NCBI GenBank assembly: GCA_945877315.1
Contig: CAMCRP010000004.1
Location: forward strand, 37,643-101,642
DNA from: an uncultured Ruminococcus sp.
GTDB taxonomy: Bacteria; Bacillota; Clostridia; Oscillospirales; Ruminococcaceae
Direction: 5' to 3'
Length of the DNA: 64,000 nt
The notes under the pieces: generated by a model
What the model saw: only the letters and a program-made list of their open reading frames with translations
Told to the model about the DNA's origin: nothing
Database searches by the model: none
In this document: positions 51,049 to 60,717 of the stretch, piece by piece
Numbering within the stretch: position 1 is the first letter of the stretch
How the letters are laid out: the number at the start of each line of letters is the position of its first letter
Program-made: the position numbers and the translations under genes

Positions 51049-52308
51049 ATGAACCTTAAAACCGCACCTATGGGCTGGAACAGCTGGGACTGCTACGGCG
51101 CAGCAGTCAACGAAGAAACCGTCAGAAAGAACGCCGAATTTATGGCAAAGCACCTGAAACAGTACGGCTGGGAGTACGTCACCGTTGACATTCAATGGAG
51201 TGCACCAAACGCCAAAAATCACGATTATGACCCGTTTACCGAGCTTTGCATGGACGAGTATTCCCGTCTTATCCCCGCAGAGAATCGCTTTCCGTCCTCG
51301 GCTGGAGGGAAGGGCTTTGCGCCCCTTGCGGAATATGTCCATTCTCTGGGACTTAAATTCGGTATTCATATAATGAGGGGAATTCCACGTCAGGCAGTTC
51401 ACAGAAACACGGCAATAAAGGGTTCGGACAAGACTGCCCGCCAGATAGCAAAGACCTCCAGCATATGCGCATGGAACACCGATATGTACGGCGTTGACCC
51501 GTCTAAGGAGGGCGCAAGGGCTTACTATGACAGTCTGTTTGAACTGTACGCTTCATGGGGTGTGGATTTCATCAAGTGTGACGATATTGCCAGAGAATTG
51601 CCCCACGAAGAAGCGGAAATGGTTATGCTCAGCGAATCGCTTCACAGCTGCGGTCGGGATATGATACTCAGCCTTTCTCCCGGTCCTGCACTCCTTGAAA
51701 AAGCAGAGCTTTACAAGCAGGTCTGCAATATGTGGCGTATTACCGACGATTTCTGGGACAAGTGGGAGCTTCTTTACAATATGTTCGAGAGATGCGAAAA
51801 ATGGGCATCTCACAACGGAGCGGGTCACTGGGCTGATGCGGATATGCTGCCTATCGGTGCGATTTTGCAGGATTATGACGAAAATATCGTAACAAAATTT
51901 ACCAAGCCCGAGCAGATAACCATGATGACACTTTGGTGCATTTTCCGTTCGCCCCTCATAATCGGCGGCGAGATGACAAAGTTTGATGATTTCACCATGA
52001 GCCTTATCACCAACGAAAATATCCTTGAAATGCACAGAAATGCCCGTCATTCTCATCAGGTATGGCGCAGGGAGATAGACGGTGTTGAACACATTCTCTG
52101 GACGGCTGCAAGCTGCGAGGGCGGACAGTATGTGGCTGTTTTCAATGCGGGGGACGGGGACAGTACCGTTGAAATCCCACTGTCCGATTTGGAAATATAT
52201 AACAGTATTGTGGGAAAAGAGCTTTGGAGCGGTGACGAAATATCCGCTGATAAGACGCTTTCCGTTACCCTTGAAGGTCACGGCACAAGGGCATTTTATC
52301 TGAAATAG
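51049..52308 (+). CDS. GH27 alpha-galactosidase
   Basis: 419 residues. APMGWNSWDCYG is the GH27 N-terminus. The nucleophile lies in FIKCDDI and the acid/base in WRITDDFWDKW. No signal peptide, so it acts inside the cell on imported oligosaccharides, removing terminal alpha-galactose (melibiose, raffinose or galactosyl-manno-oligosaccharides). Some GH27 enzymes act on beta-L-arabinopyranosides, so the sugar is not certain. ACAGGAGG precedes the ATG at 51049. Confidence 0.9.
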   Translation: MNLKTAPMGWNSWDCYGAAVNEETVRKNAEFMAKHLKQYGWEYVTVDIQWSAPNAKNHDYDPFTELCMDEYSRLIPAENRFPSSAGGKGFAPLAEYVHSLGLKFGIHIMRGIPRQAVHRNTAIKGSDKTARQIAKTSSICAWNTDMYGVDPSKEGARAYYDSLFELYASWGVDFIKCDDIARELPHEEAEMVMLSESLHSCGRDMILSLSPGPALLEKAELYKQVCNMWRITDDFWDKWELLYNMFERCEKWASHNGAGHWADADMLPIGAILQDYDENIVTKFTKPEQITMMTLWCIFRSPLIIGGEMTKFDDFTMSLITNENILEMHRNARHSHQVWRREIDGVEHILWTAASCEGGQYVAVFNAGDGDSTVEIPLSDLEIYNSIVGKELWSGDEISADKTLSVTLEGHGTRAFYLK

Positions 52309-52360
52309 CAGCGGTTTTTCTTTGAAAATGAGCGTGACGGAATTTGTTATCTAAAAAATC

Positions 52361-52389
52361 TTGACATACCGATGTAACAATGATATAAT
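52361..52389 (+). promoter_or_regulatory. Promoter of the DUF4214 protein gene
   Basis: TTGACA, 17 bases, TATAAT. Confidence 0.88.
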
Positions 52390-52444
52390 AAAAATAACGC
52401 TTTTTATGCGGAAAATTTTCTGAAAATGTGAAAGGATGATAAGT

Positions 52445-54640
52445 TTGACAAAAAACGGTCGTTTGAAGGCTTCTAAGCTGCTTGCTTCGGCAGCTGCCGC
52501 TGTTATGGCTGTTTCTTCCGTGTCTGTTTCGGCATTTGCGGAGGAAATCAATGCTGCGGAGAAGAATTCGGATATTTTGTTTGAGGTAAGGGAGTCGGAA
52601 ATATTCTATCCCGAGGAGGGCTTTAGCCTTAGCACAGGAGCTGTCGATCTCCGTTCGGGTAAATATGAAAAATGGATAGAACGTGTTGTTCTCCCCGATG
52701 AGGTGGAGAAATTCTACAATGATCTGTATTTCTGGACAGATAATTATGGTTCGGACGATTATTTGATAGATACTTCATCGCTGGAAACCGTTTCACTCAG
52801 TAACGGCAGACAATTTTATGCTGCAAAGGCTTTTGAGATTGAAACCAATTCTGAGTTTTCAGAATCCGACTGGAATTACTATTTTGCAGCATCAAGAGCC
52901 GCTTATGACGCTTTCGACCGTGATCATCCCGAGGTTTTCTGGCTCAACGGAGAAACAAAAATGCTTACCAGCGGCTATTACACGGATGACGGAAAAATAA
53001 AGTATGTGTTCTATTTTGCAGTTTCCTCCTATGACGGTAGTTTTAATGTTTTTGCCGATGAATATCAGTCTACCGATGCTATAAGAAACGGCATTGCAAA
53101 GCGTGAGGAATATATCGAAAAAATTTTTAAGGACGAGGTTCATTCTGTCGGAAATTACCAGCAGGTAAAAGCCTTTAACAAGTGGCTTACAGAACATAAT
53201 GAGTATAATACTATTGTTGCAGGTCACGGCAGCGGCGAAGGTGATATGGTTCGTGAGTGCATGAGTGCACTTGAGGGAAGAACCGGAAATGACGGTCCCG
53301 TATGTGAGGCATATGCAAGGGCTATGAAGGTGCTTTGCGACAGGGCAATGATACCTTGTATCCTCGTTGACGGTAAAGCCGGCGAGGATCATATGTGGAA
53401 TTACATAAAGATGGGTGACGGCAACTGGTATCTTGTGGACTCTACCTGGAATGACCCCACAGGCGGCAATGCGGGTGCGATTTCGGGCGGCGAATGTGAG
53501 GACTATCTGCTTATCGGCTCGGCAAATCCTCTCAGTCAGGGCAGAACAATCACCAACAAGGCTTCCTCTAAAGGCGTTTCCTTTTTAAATCAGCCCGATC
53601 TGGCGGTAAACGATTTTGTTCCTTCCGAAGATGAAGCCGAGCATGCTGTCCTTGAAGCAGATGAAGGTGCTGTTGTATGGTATATTGGCAGTGATGGCGG
53701 CGAAGAAAAACAGGTCTATAACGGTGACAAGCTTGAATGGGGCGGCGGTATCCGTGTTGAGATACCCGTTTCTATTGCTCCCACAAAGCCAAATATATTT
53801 ATTGACAATTGGCTGCATGACTGCTATCGTTCAGGTGATTCTTGGGTAGCAGGTATCGACGAATATGACGAAGTGCCCATTGAAAGCAAAATGACTGTTA
53901 AATTCAACCTTCAGGACGATGCCATTGATTTTGTGGAAAGACTCTATCAGAATACCCTTAACAGAGGCTCCGACCCCAGCGGACTTCGCACCCATGTCCA
54001 TGATCTTAAAAAAGGCGATTCCGCAAGTACTGTGGCATACAGATTTGTATTCAGCAATGAATTTCAAAATGCAAATCTGTCCAATGAAGAGATAGTAAAG
54101 AGAATGTACAATATGTTCCTCAGCAGAGATCCCGATCCCGCAGGACTTGAAAACTGGGTAAATATCCTTGAAAAAGGCTGCTCGGTAGGTTATCTTTTCT
54201 ACGGCTTTACACAGTCTAAGGAATTCGGTGAGCTTTGCGATTCCTACGGCTTTGTAAGAGGTAACTGGCAGCCTGAGGAAAACCGTGACAAGAGCCCGAA
54301 TCTGACTGCATTTGTTTCCAGACTCTATGAGAAGATACTTGGAAGAACACCCGATGTTGGCGGCTTAAACAACCACACAGGTGCATATCTTGAAAACAGA
54401 GATACGTATCAGCTGGCATATAACTTCATCTTCTCCGAGGAGTTTTTGAAGAAGGATCTCAGCAATTCCGATTATGTTGATACGCTCTACCGCACCTTCT
54501 TTAACAGAGAACCCGACGATGCAGGAAAGGCAGACTGGCTTAACCGTATGGCAACACAGGGCTATACCAGAGAAAAAGTGCTTGCGGGCTTTGTAGGCTC
54601 ACAGGAGTGTATTGACCTTGTGAACAGCTTCGGCATCTGA
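52445..54640 (+). CDS. Secreted transglutaminase-like protein with DUF4214 repeats
   Basis: 731 residues. A signal peptide (basic start, hydrophobic core ending VSVSAFA, then EE) directs export. Residues ~210-365 form a transglutaminase-like core with Cys in GPVCEAYARA, His in DHMWNYIK and Asp in YLVDSTWND, the catalytic triad order. Residues ~490-730 hold four copies of a ~55-residue unit in two DUF4214 blocks (LYQNTLNRGSDPSG; MYNMFLSRDPDPAG; LYEKILGRTPDVGG; LYRTFFNREPDDAG). AAAGG is adjacent to an ATG at 52436, so the TTG at 52445 is better spaced. Likely a cell-surface or extracellular protease/crosslinker. Confidence 0.85.
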   Translation: MTKNGRLKASKLLASAAAAVMAVSSVSVSAFAEEINAAEKNSDILFEVRESEIFYPEEGFSLSTGAVDLRSGKYEKWIERVVLPDEVEKFYNDLYFWTDNYGSDDYLIDTSSLETVSLSNGRQFYAAKAFEIETNSEFSESDWNYYFAASRAAYDAFDRDHPEVFWLNGETKMLTSGYYTDDGKIKYVFYFAVSSYDGSFNVFADEYQSTDAIRNGIAKREEYIEKIFKDEVHSVGNYQQVKAFNKWLTEHNEYNTIVAGHGSGEGDMVRECMSALEGRTGNDGPVCEAYARAMKVLCDRAMIPCILVDGKAGEDHMWNYIKMGDGNWYLVDSTWNDPTGGNAGAISGGECEDYLLIGSANPLSQGRTITNKASSKGVSFLNQPDLAVNDFVPSEDEAEHAVLEADEGAVVWYIGSDGGEEKQVYNGDKLEWGGGIRVEIPVSIAPTKPNIFIDNWLHDCYRSGDSWVAGIDEYDEVPIESKMTVKFNLQDDAIDFVERLYQNTLNRGSDPSGLRTHVHDLKKGDSASTVAYRFVFSNEFQNANLSNEEIVKRMYNMFLSRDPDPAGLENWVNILEKGCSVGYLFYGFTQSKEFGELCDSYGFVRGNWQPEENRDKSPNLTAFVSRLYEKILGRTPDVGGLNNHTGAYLENRDTYQLAYNFIFSEEFLKKDLSNSDYVDTLYRTFFNREPDDAGKADWLNRMATQGYTREKVLAGFVGSQECIDLVNSFGI

Positions 54641-54656
54641 TTTTTGTGATTTATAT

Positions 54657-54694
54657 GGGCTTTCTCTCCGTTTCGGCGGAGGGGGAGCCTTTTT
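54657..54694 (+). terminator. Terminator after the DUF4214 gene
   Basis: GGGCTTTCTCTCCG pairs imperfectly with GCGGAGGGGGAGCC, followed by five T. Confidence 0.8.
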
Positions 54695-54739
54695 GCGGAA
54701 GAAATTTATTGTAATTTGTAAAATTTTCTCCCGAACCTG

Positions 54740-54768
54740 TTGACATATCCCGTAAATAATGATATAAT
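54740..54768 (+). promoter_or_regulatory. Promoter of secD-secF
   Basis: TTGACA, 17 bases, TATAAT, 35 bases before the GTG start. Confidence 0.9.
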
Positions 54769-54802
54769 TAAACGATAGTTTATTGAATTAGGAGGCCGGA
54801 AA

Positions 54803-56224
54803 GTGAATAAGGTAAAAAAACCTGTGTTTTTCGTTGTTTTTGCGCTGATAGTTCTCTTTGTATACTCCGTGCTTTGCGGATTCAGCACATATTACGGCGA
54901 TATAACCACTAAGTATATTAAGGGCGTCGGTGATATCCGAATGGGTATCGACATCAGGGGCGGCGTTGACGTTACGTTTACTCCTCCCGAGGGCTTTGAC
55001 GCTGAGGACAGCCAGCTGGACAGTGCTAAGGAGGTTATCGTTCAGAGAATGATAAATCTCGGCATTACCGACTATGAAAGCTACATCGACTACAACAATG
55101 ACCGTATAATCGTGCGTTTCCCCTGGAAAGAGGGCGAGTCTGATTTCGATCCCGAAAGTGCTGTTAAGGAGCTGGGCGAAACTGCTATGCTGACCTTCCG
55201 TGAGGGCTACGAGGTCGATTCTATGGGACTGCCTACGGGCATTACCGCCGATACCATAATTCTTGAGGGTAAGGACGTTAAGAACGCTTACGCCGCCTAC
55301 ACTACAAATGATGCGGGTCAGACTCAGTGGGTGGTTGCCCTTGAGCTGAGTGACATCGGCGAGAACGGCGAAAAGAGCGGTGCGGAGAAGTTCTCCGATG
55401 CTACAAAGCGTCTTGCGGAAACAAAAGGTCAGATCTCCATCTGGATGGACGATTTCTGTATTTCCTATCCTACCGTAAATGAGTGGATCTCAGGCGGAAG
55501 CGCAACTATTACCGGCAATTTCGATGCAGACAGCGCAAAAGCTCTGGCTGACAAGATAAACTCGGGTGCACTGCCCTTTAAGCTGGTTACATCAAGTTTC
55601 TCCACCATTTCTCCCAGCCTTGGTATGGGTGCTCTGGACGCTATGGTGCTTGCGGGTATTATCGCATTCTGCCTGATCGCAGTTTATGTTATCATCATCT
55701 ACAGACTGCCCGGTTTTGTTGCGGTCATTGCTCTTGCGGGACAGGTTGCGGGTATGCTGGCATTCGTTTCGGGATATTTCAGCTTTATGAACAGCTCTAT
55801 CCTGACTATCCCCGGTATTGCGGGTATTATCCTTTCCGTTGGTATGGGTGTTGACGCTAACATCATTACCTCCGAGCGTATCAAGGAGGAGCTGAGAGCA
55901 GGCAAGACTCTTGACGGTGCCCTGAATTCGGGCTTCAAGAGAGCATTTGCGGCTATCTTCGACGGAAACGTTACAATGATAATTATTGCTATTATCCTCA
56001 TGGGTGCATTCGGTACTCCCGACAGCCTTTTTGCAAAGCTGCTGACTCCTGTATTCTTTATGTTCGGTCCGTCTACTGCGGGAACTATCTACTCCTTCGG
56101 CTACAACCTGCTGACAGGCTGCTTCCTGAACTTCCTTATGGGCGTGTTCTGTTCAAGAGTGATGCTCTACTCCATCTCCCGCTTCAAGGTGTTCAGAAAT
56201 CCCAAGCTTTACGGAGGTGTCTGA
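54803..56224 (+). CDS. secD: Protein translocase subunit SecD
   Basis: 473 residues, six membrane helices. DIRGGVDVTFTPPEG near the N-terminus is the D1 motif; the exported domain lies at ~60-270; the last five helices contain GVDANIITSERIKEEL (D4). It works with SecF and SecYEG, using the proton gradient to finish export of proteins. Shorter than the E. coli protein (615), as usual in Firmicutes. The start is GTG behind TAGGAGG. SecF follows at once. Confidence 0.95.
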   Translation: MNKVKKPVFFVVFALIVLFVYSVLCGFSTYYGDITTKYIKGVGDIRMGIDIRGGVDVTFTPPEGFDAEDSQLDSAKEVIVQRMINLGITDYESYIDYNNDRIIVRFPWKEGESDFDPESAVKELGETAMLTFREGYEVDSMGLPTGITADTIILEGKDVKNAYAAYTTNDAGQTQWVVALELSDIGENGEKSGAEKFSDATKRLAETKGQISIWMDDFCISYPTVNEWISGGSATITGNFDADSAKALADKINSGALPFKLVTSSFSTISPSLGMGALDAMVLAGIIAFCLIAVYVIIIYRLPGFVAVIALAGQVAGMLAFVSGYFSFMNSSILTIPGIAGIILSVGMGVDANIITSERIKEELRAGKTLDGALNSGFKRAFAAIFDGNVTMIIIAIILMGAFGTPDSLFAKLLTPVFFMFGPSTAGTIYSFGYNLLTGCFLNFLMGVFCSRVMLYSISRFKVFRNPKLYGGV

Positions 56225-56225
56225 T

Positions 56226-57170
56226 ATGAAGAAAGAATTTGATTTTGTAGGTAAAAGAAAAGTATTCTTTATAATATCCGCCTGCCTTATGGGTGTTATT
56301 CTGCTTGCAACCGTTATTTTCGGCGTTAAGCTGGACATTCAGTTCAAGGGCGGTACCATCATCAACTACGCCTATGACGGCGAGCTGGATGCTGCTGCTT
56401 TTTCCGCAAGGGCAAGCGAGATACTGGAGGGCATTCCCGTAAATGCCGCAGTCGGCACCGATTTCACCACAAACAGAAACTCCGTAACTCTTTCACTTAC
56501 AACCAAATCGGGTCTTACCTCGGACAAGCAGTTCGAGCTGACAAACACTCTTACAGAAGAGTATGCAGACAATAATCTTGACCTTATTTCCTCCAGCGAC
56601 GTTTCACCGTCCGCAGGTTCGGAGTTCTTCAAGAAATGTCTGGTGGCTGTTGCATTTGCGTCCATAATCCTTATCATCTACATCGCACTGAGATTTAAGA
56701 AGATAAGCGGCTGGAGTGCGGGCGTTGTTGCCATTATCGCACTTTTCCACGATATTATCGTGACATACGGCACATTCGTTATCTGCCGTATGGAGGTTGA
56801 CGCAAACTTTATGGCAGTTGTTCTGACTATCCTCGGTTATTCCATTAACAATACTATCGTTATCTACGACCGTATCAGAGAAAACGAGCTTCTTTACGGC
56901 AAGAAAAAGACCAGAAATGAGCTTGTTAATATGTCCATCAATCAGTCCATGACACGTTCTGTACACACTACCGTGTCTACGCTGATAGCAATGGTGACTA
57001 TTACCGTTGTTGCGCTGGTTTACAGGGTAGATTCTATTATCTCCTTCTCCTTCCCGCTGATAATCGGTATTCTCTCGGGCTTCTATTCTTCTGTTTGCCT
57101 TGCAGGTCCCCTCTGGACATTTGTTGACGACAAGGTTTCCGCAAGAAAAGCAGCTAAGAAAACTGCATAA
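56226..57170 (+). CDS. secF: Protein translocase subunit SecF
   Basis: 314 residues, six membrane helices. FKGGTIINYAY is the F1-type motif and SINNTIVIYDRIREN the F4 motif. The ATG at 56226 lies one base after the secD stop with GGAGGT eight bases upstream; a GTG inside that ribosome site is rejected. Separate secD and secF genes, not the fused B. subtilis form. Confidence 0.95.
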   Translation: MKKEFDFVGKRKVFFIISACLMGVILLATVIFGVKLDIQFKGGTIINYAYDGELDAAAFSARASEILEGIPVNAAVGTDFTTNRNSVTLSLTTKSGLTSDKQFELTNTLTEEYADNNLDLISSSDVSPSAGSEFFKKCLVAVAFASIILIIYIALRFKKISGWSAGVVAIIALFHDIIVTYGTFVICRMEVDANFMAVVLTILGYSINNTIVIYDRIRENELLYGKKKTRNELVNMSINQSMTRSVHTTVSTLIAMVTITVVALVYRVDSIISFSFPLIIGILSGFYSSVCLAGPLWTFVDDKVSARKAAKKTA

Positions 57171-57185
57171 TTATATAAGCATTTC

Positions 57186-57217
57186 AAGGGGCGGTAATTG
57201 TTTACTGCCCCTTTTTT
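57186..57217 (+). terminator. Terminator after secF, abutting the next gene
   Basis: AAGGGGCGGTAA pairs with TTACTGCCCCTT with a four-base loop, followed by T residues. Its U tract ends only 17 bases before the next ATG. Confidence 0.85.
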
Positions 57218-57233
57218 CGGAAGGAGTGACACA

Positions 57234-58013
57234 ATGACAGCGGGAGTATCAACAGCCTGTCTTTACCCAATGGAAACGGAAAAGGCACTTCGCTCTTTGG
57301 CGGAGGCGGGCGCAAAAAATATTGAGATCTTCCTTAACACGCACTGCGAACTGCGTAACCCATACCTCGGGGATATGCTTGACTGCATTGGGGAGTATGG
57401 GCTGAACATAACCTCCGTTCACCCCTACACCTGCGGCGTGGAGCCCATGATGCTTTTCACCGCTTATGAGCGCAGATTGAACGATATGATCGGCTATTAC
57501 AAGCGTTTTTTCGGGTTTATGGAAAAGGTCGGGGCAAAATATTTTATCCTTCACGGAAACAAGCCCGAAAACGTTTTTCCCATAGAAGCGGAGTTTGAGA
57601 ATTTCGCACGGCTGCAAAAGGCTGCCCGTGAGATGGGCGTTGAGGTGCTTCGGGAGAATGTAGCCCGCTGTACGTCGGGAAAGCTTTCCTATATGCTGGA
57701 GATGAAACGGTATCTTGGGGATATGGCGTCCTTCGTTCTGGACACAAAGCAGGCTGTCAGGGCAGGTGAGGACCCCGTCGAGGTCGCAAGGGTACTGGGG
57801 GACAGCATCAAGCATATCCACTATTCCGAAAGCGGGAAAAATGGGGATTGTCTGCCCTGCGGCTGCGGCGACAGGGATCCCGCTGTGTTCTTTGATACGC
57901 TGAAAAGCATCGGGTTTGACGGTGCGGTTATCCTTGAGCTTTACGCAGACGGTTACACGGGCGGGGCAAAGGCTCTGGCGGATAACAGCCGTAAAATCGC
58001 AGAGTTTCTTTGA
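57234..58013 (+). CDS. TIM-barrel sugar phosphate isomerase/epimerase-like protein
   Basis: 259 residues of the AP endonuclease family 2 barrel. Metal-binding residues are seen in NIEIFLN, TSVHPY, FILHGNK, VLDTKQA, IKHIHYSESG and VILELYADG. Members isomerise sugars or act on AP sites; the absence of the Nfo signature points to an isomerase-like role. AAGGAG precedes the ATG at 57234, only 17 bases after the secF terminator. Confidence 0.8.
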   Translation: MTAGVSTACLYPMETEKALRSLAEAGAKNIEIFLNTHCELRNPYLGDMLDCIGEYGLNITSVHPYTCGVEPMMLFTAYERRLNDMIGYYKRFFGFMEKVGAKYFILHGNKPENVFPIEAEFENFARLQKAAREMGVEVLRENVARCTSGKLSYMLEMKRYLGDMASFVLDTKQAVRAGEDPVEVARVLGDSIKHIHYSESGKNGDCLPCGCGDRDPAVFFDTLKSIGFDGAVILELYADGYTGGAKALADNSRKIAEFL

Positions 58014-58120
58014 AGTTCTAAAATCTGTAATTGATACTTAATATTTAGTTAATGCAATTCCGACTCAAATGTGATACAATAAAATAGGTACTTTTTACAG
58101 ATTTAATTTGAAATGTGGTG

Positions 58121-59467
58121 ATGGTTTTGGATATTTTTATTCCCGAGAATGTCAAGGCGGTCATTCATTCTTTGGAAAATGCGGGGTTTGAAGCGTATAT
58201 AGTTGGCGGCTGCGTCAGGGACAGCTTTATGGGGCGTATCCCCAATGATTACGACGTCTGTACCAATGCAAAGCCCGACGAAGTAAAGGCTGCACTCAGC
58301 GGCTTCAAGACAATTGACACGGGTATAAAGCACGGAACTGTTACTGTAATGTCCGATAACGAGCCTGTCGAGGTCACGACCTATCGTATCGACGGGAAAT
58401 ATACCAATCACAGAAAGCCCGATTCGGTGGAGTTTACCGATCAGCTTACCGATGATCTGTCCCGCCGAGATTTTACCATAAATGCCATGGCATATTCCGA
58501 TAAAACGGGGGTTGTGGACGTTTTCAACGGTCAGAAGCATCTGTTTAACAGAAAAATTCGCTGCGTCGGAGAACCCGAAAAGCGTTTTGAAGAGGACGCT
58601 TTGCGAATCCTGCGTGCACTGAGATTTGCCTCGGAGCTGGAATTTGTGCTGGATAAAGACACGGATTCCGCCGTACACCGCTGCCGCAAACTGCTTCGGG
58701 ACGTTTCCGAGGAACGTATAACCGCAGAGCTGAACAGGCTGCTTCTGGGCGAAAATGTTTATGACGTGCTGATGAAATATCACGATGTAATTGAGGTGTT
58801 TATCCCCGAAATAACACCCTGCGTCGGGTTCAATCAGCAGAGCAGATACCATCTTTATGACGTTTGGGAGCACACGGCAATGTCCGTATCTCAGGCGAAA
58901 AAGGATCTGACCATCAGGCTTGCAATGCTGCTTCACGACATTTCCAAGCCCGACTGCTTCAAGCTTGACGATAACGGTCAGGGGCATTTTTACGAGCATG
59001 AACAGCTGGGAGCAGAGGTCGCCGAGAAGATTCTTCGCCGTCTGAAATATCCAAACAGCGTAATTGAGGACGTTGTTACGCTTATCCGTTATCATTATGT
59101 AACTCCCGTTGATGACGAGCGTGTTATAAAGCGGCTGATGTCGAAGATAGGTTCGCCTGCATTTCACCGTCTTATGGAGGTGCAGAAGGCTGACAGCCGT
59201 GCAAAGCAGCCCTTCTGTATGGAGCGTGTCCCGCTTATTGACAAGATAAATTTCAAGGCGTATGAGATAGAAAAGCGTGGCGACTGCATTTCCCTTAAAG
59301 ATTTGGCTGTCAACGGAAACGATATTATGGAGCTGGGATATTCGGGAAAGGCTGTGGGTGTTGTGCTTGAAGAGCTTTTGCAGGCAGTCATTTCGGAGGA
59401 AATTCCCAATGACAGAGATGCGCTGATTTCCATGGCAAAAAAGCTTGGTGAAAAAGCGGAGATTTAA
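58121..59467 (+). CDS. cca: CCA tRNA nucleotidyltransferase
   Basis: 448 residues, class II. VGGCVRDSFMGRIPNDYDVCT has the GG, RD and DxD motifs; RRDFTINAMAY follows; EDALRILRALRF and an RRxxAE-like helix RITAELNRLL read the base. An HD-type domain has LLHDISKPDCF. It adds or repairs the CCA end of tRNAs. GTGGTG just before the ATG gives alternative starts at 58115 and 58118. No clear promoter; the 101-base gap before it shows a TACAAT box only. Confidence 0.93.
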   Translation: MVLDIFIPENVKAVIHSLENAGFEAYIVGGCVRDSFMGRIPNDYDVCTNAKPDEVKAALSGFKTIDTGIKHGTVTVMSDNEPVEVTTYRIDGKYTNHRKPDSVEFTDQLTDDLSRRDFTINAMAYSDKTGVVDVFNGQKHLFNRKIRCVGEPEKRFEEDALRILRALRFASELEFVLDKDTDSAVHRCRKLLRDVSEERITAELNRLLLGENVYDVLMKYHDVIEVFIPEITPCVGFNQQSRYHLYDVWEHTAMSVSQAKKDLTIRLAMLLHDISKPDCFKLDDNGQGHFYEHEQLGAEVAEKILRRLKYPNSVIEDVVTLIRYHYVTPVDDERVIKRLMSKIGSPAFHRLMEVQKADSRAKQPFCMERVPLIDKINFKAYEIEKRGDCISLKDLAVNGNDIMELGYSGKAVGVVLEELLQAVISEEIPNDRDALISMAKKLGEKAEI

Positions 59468-59481
59468 TAAAAAAATAATAA

Positions 59482-59518
59482 GCCCGTCATCAACGCAAAA
59501 TCTGCGCTGATGACGGGC
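59482..59518. terminator. Bidirectional terminator between cca and the GH130 gene
   Basis: GCCCGTCATCA-CGCA pairs with TGCG-TGATGACGGGC; A/T-rich tracts lie on both sides, the stronger one on the minus strand. Confidence 0.85.
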
Positions 59519-59528
59519 ATTTACATTA

Positions 59529-60704
59529 TTATTTCTTTGAGAGATACTCCAAATTCTTGCTGATAAGCTCGCATCTCTGCTTAACGCAGTCAGCGGAGCG
59601 AAGAGGGTCCGAGGGGGTGTTGAAGGTGTAGTCAATGAGCTTTTCAAGAGTGGTTTCCGCAACGTGAACTCTTGTGTCGGAGGACGCATAGTAGATAAGC
59701 ACCTGTCCGTTATCTCGTACAACTGCGCCGTTGGTGAAGGCGACATTGGAAACATCGCCCACACGTTCCTCACCCTGCGGAGCAATGAACAGTCCCGACG
59801 GAGAAGCAATAAGCTTGGAGGGGTCGTTCAGGTCTGTGGCGAAAACGTAGATGACATAGCGAAGTCCCGCAGCGGTGTTTCTTACGCCGTGAGCAATATG
59901 TATCCAGCCCTTTTCAGTCTTGATGGGGACAGCACCTGCGCCGTTCTTTACCTCGGTGATAGTGTGGTAAAGGCGGGGGCTGATGACCTTTTCTTCTGTG
60001 CAGATAACAGGGTTTGTAATGTCCTCGCAAAGTCCGAAGCAGATTCCGCCGCCCGAGCCTGTTGAGATGAAATCGTCCTGGGGACGGGTGTAGAAAGCGT
60101 ATTTTCCGTCAACAAATTCGGGGTGAAGCACCACATTTCTCTGCTGAGGAGATTTGGATTTCAGATTGGGCAGACGCTCCCAGTTGGTCAGATCCTTTGT
60201 GCGGACAATGCCTGCCTGTGCGAATGCTGCGGACAGGTCGTTAGATGAAGTGTCCTTGCTTTCGGAGCAGAAAACGCCGTAAATCCAGCCGTCCTCGTGC
60301 TTTGTCAGACGCATATCGTAAACGTTGGTTTCGTTGGGTTCTGTATCGGGGAGCATTATGGGATAATCTCTGAAACGGAAATTATCAACGCCGTTTTCAC
60401 TTTCCGCAACGGCAAAGAAGGACTTTCTGTCGTTGCCCTCAACTCTTGCAACAAGGCAAATTTTTCCGTCCAGCTCGATAGCACCCGAATTCATAACAGC
60501 GTTGATTCCAAGACGTTCCATAAAGTTTGGATTGGTTTCGGGGTTCAGGTCGTATCTCCAGAGAATGGGGGCGTGAGCGGCAGTCAGAACGGGGTACTTG
60601 TAGCGGTCGTAAATGCCGTTGTAGTCGTCGGTTTTTTCGTTTTTGCGGGTGAGAAGAGCCTCCTGCTTGGCGGTTTCCCTCTCGTATTTCTCCTGAAAAT
60701 TCAT
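59529..60704 (-). CDS. GH130 phosphorylase (4-O-beta-D-mannosyl-D-glucose phosphorylase type)
   Basis: 391 residues, five-bladed propeller family. [34 protein letters not shown] (with the catalytic Asp) and [20 protein letters not shown] fit GH130 subfamily 1, where Ruminococcus albus RaMP1 and Bacteroides MGP belong. It would split mannosyl-glucose with phosphate into mannose 1-phosphate and glucose inside the cell. Subfamily 2 (manno-oligosaccharide) is the alternative. It starts 13 bases after nrdR behind AAAGGA. Confidence 0.88.
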   Translation of the reverse strand: MNFQEKYERETAKQEALLTRKNEKTDDYNGIYDRYKYPVLTAAHAPILWRYDLNPETNPNFMERLGINAVMNSGAIELDGKICLVARVEGNDRKSFFAVAESENGVDNFRFRDYPIMLPDTEPNETNVYDMRLTKHEDGWIYGVFCSESKDTSSNDLSAAFAQAGIVRTKDLTNWERLPNLKSKSPQQRNVVLHPEFVDGKYAFYTRPQDDFISTGSGGGICFGLCEDITNPVICTEEKVISPRLYHTITEVKNGAGAVPIKTEKGWIHIAHGVRNTAAGLRYVIYVFATDLNDPSKLIASPSGLFIAPQGEERVGDVSNVAFTNGAVVRDNGQVLIYYASSDTRVHVAETTLEKLIDYTFNTPSDPLRSADCVKQRCELISKNLEYLSKK

Positions 60705-60717
60705 TTTGATCGTCCTT

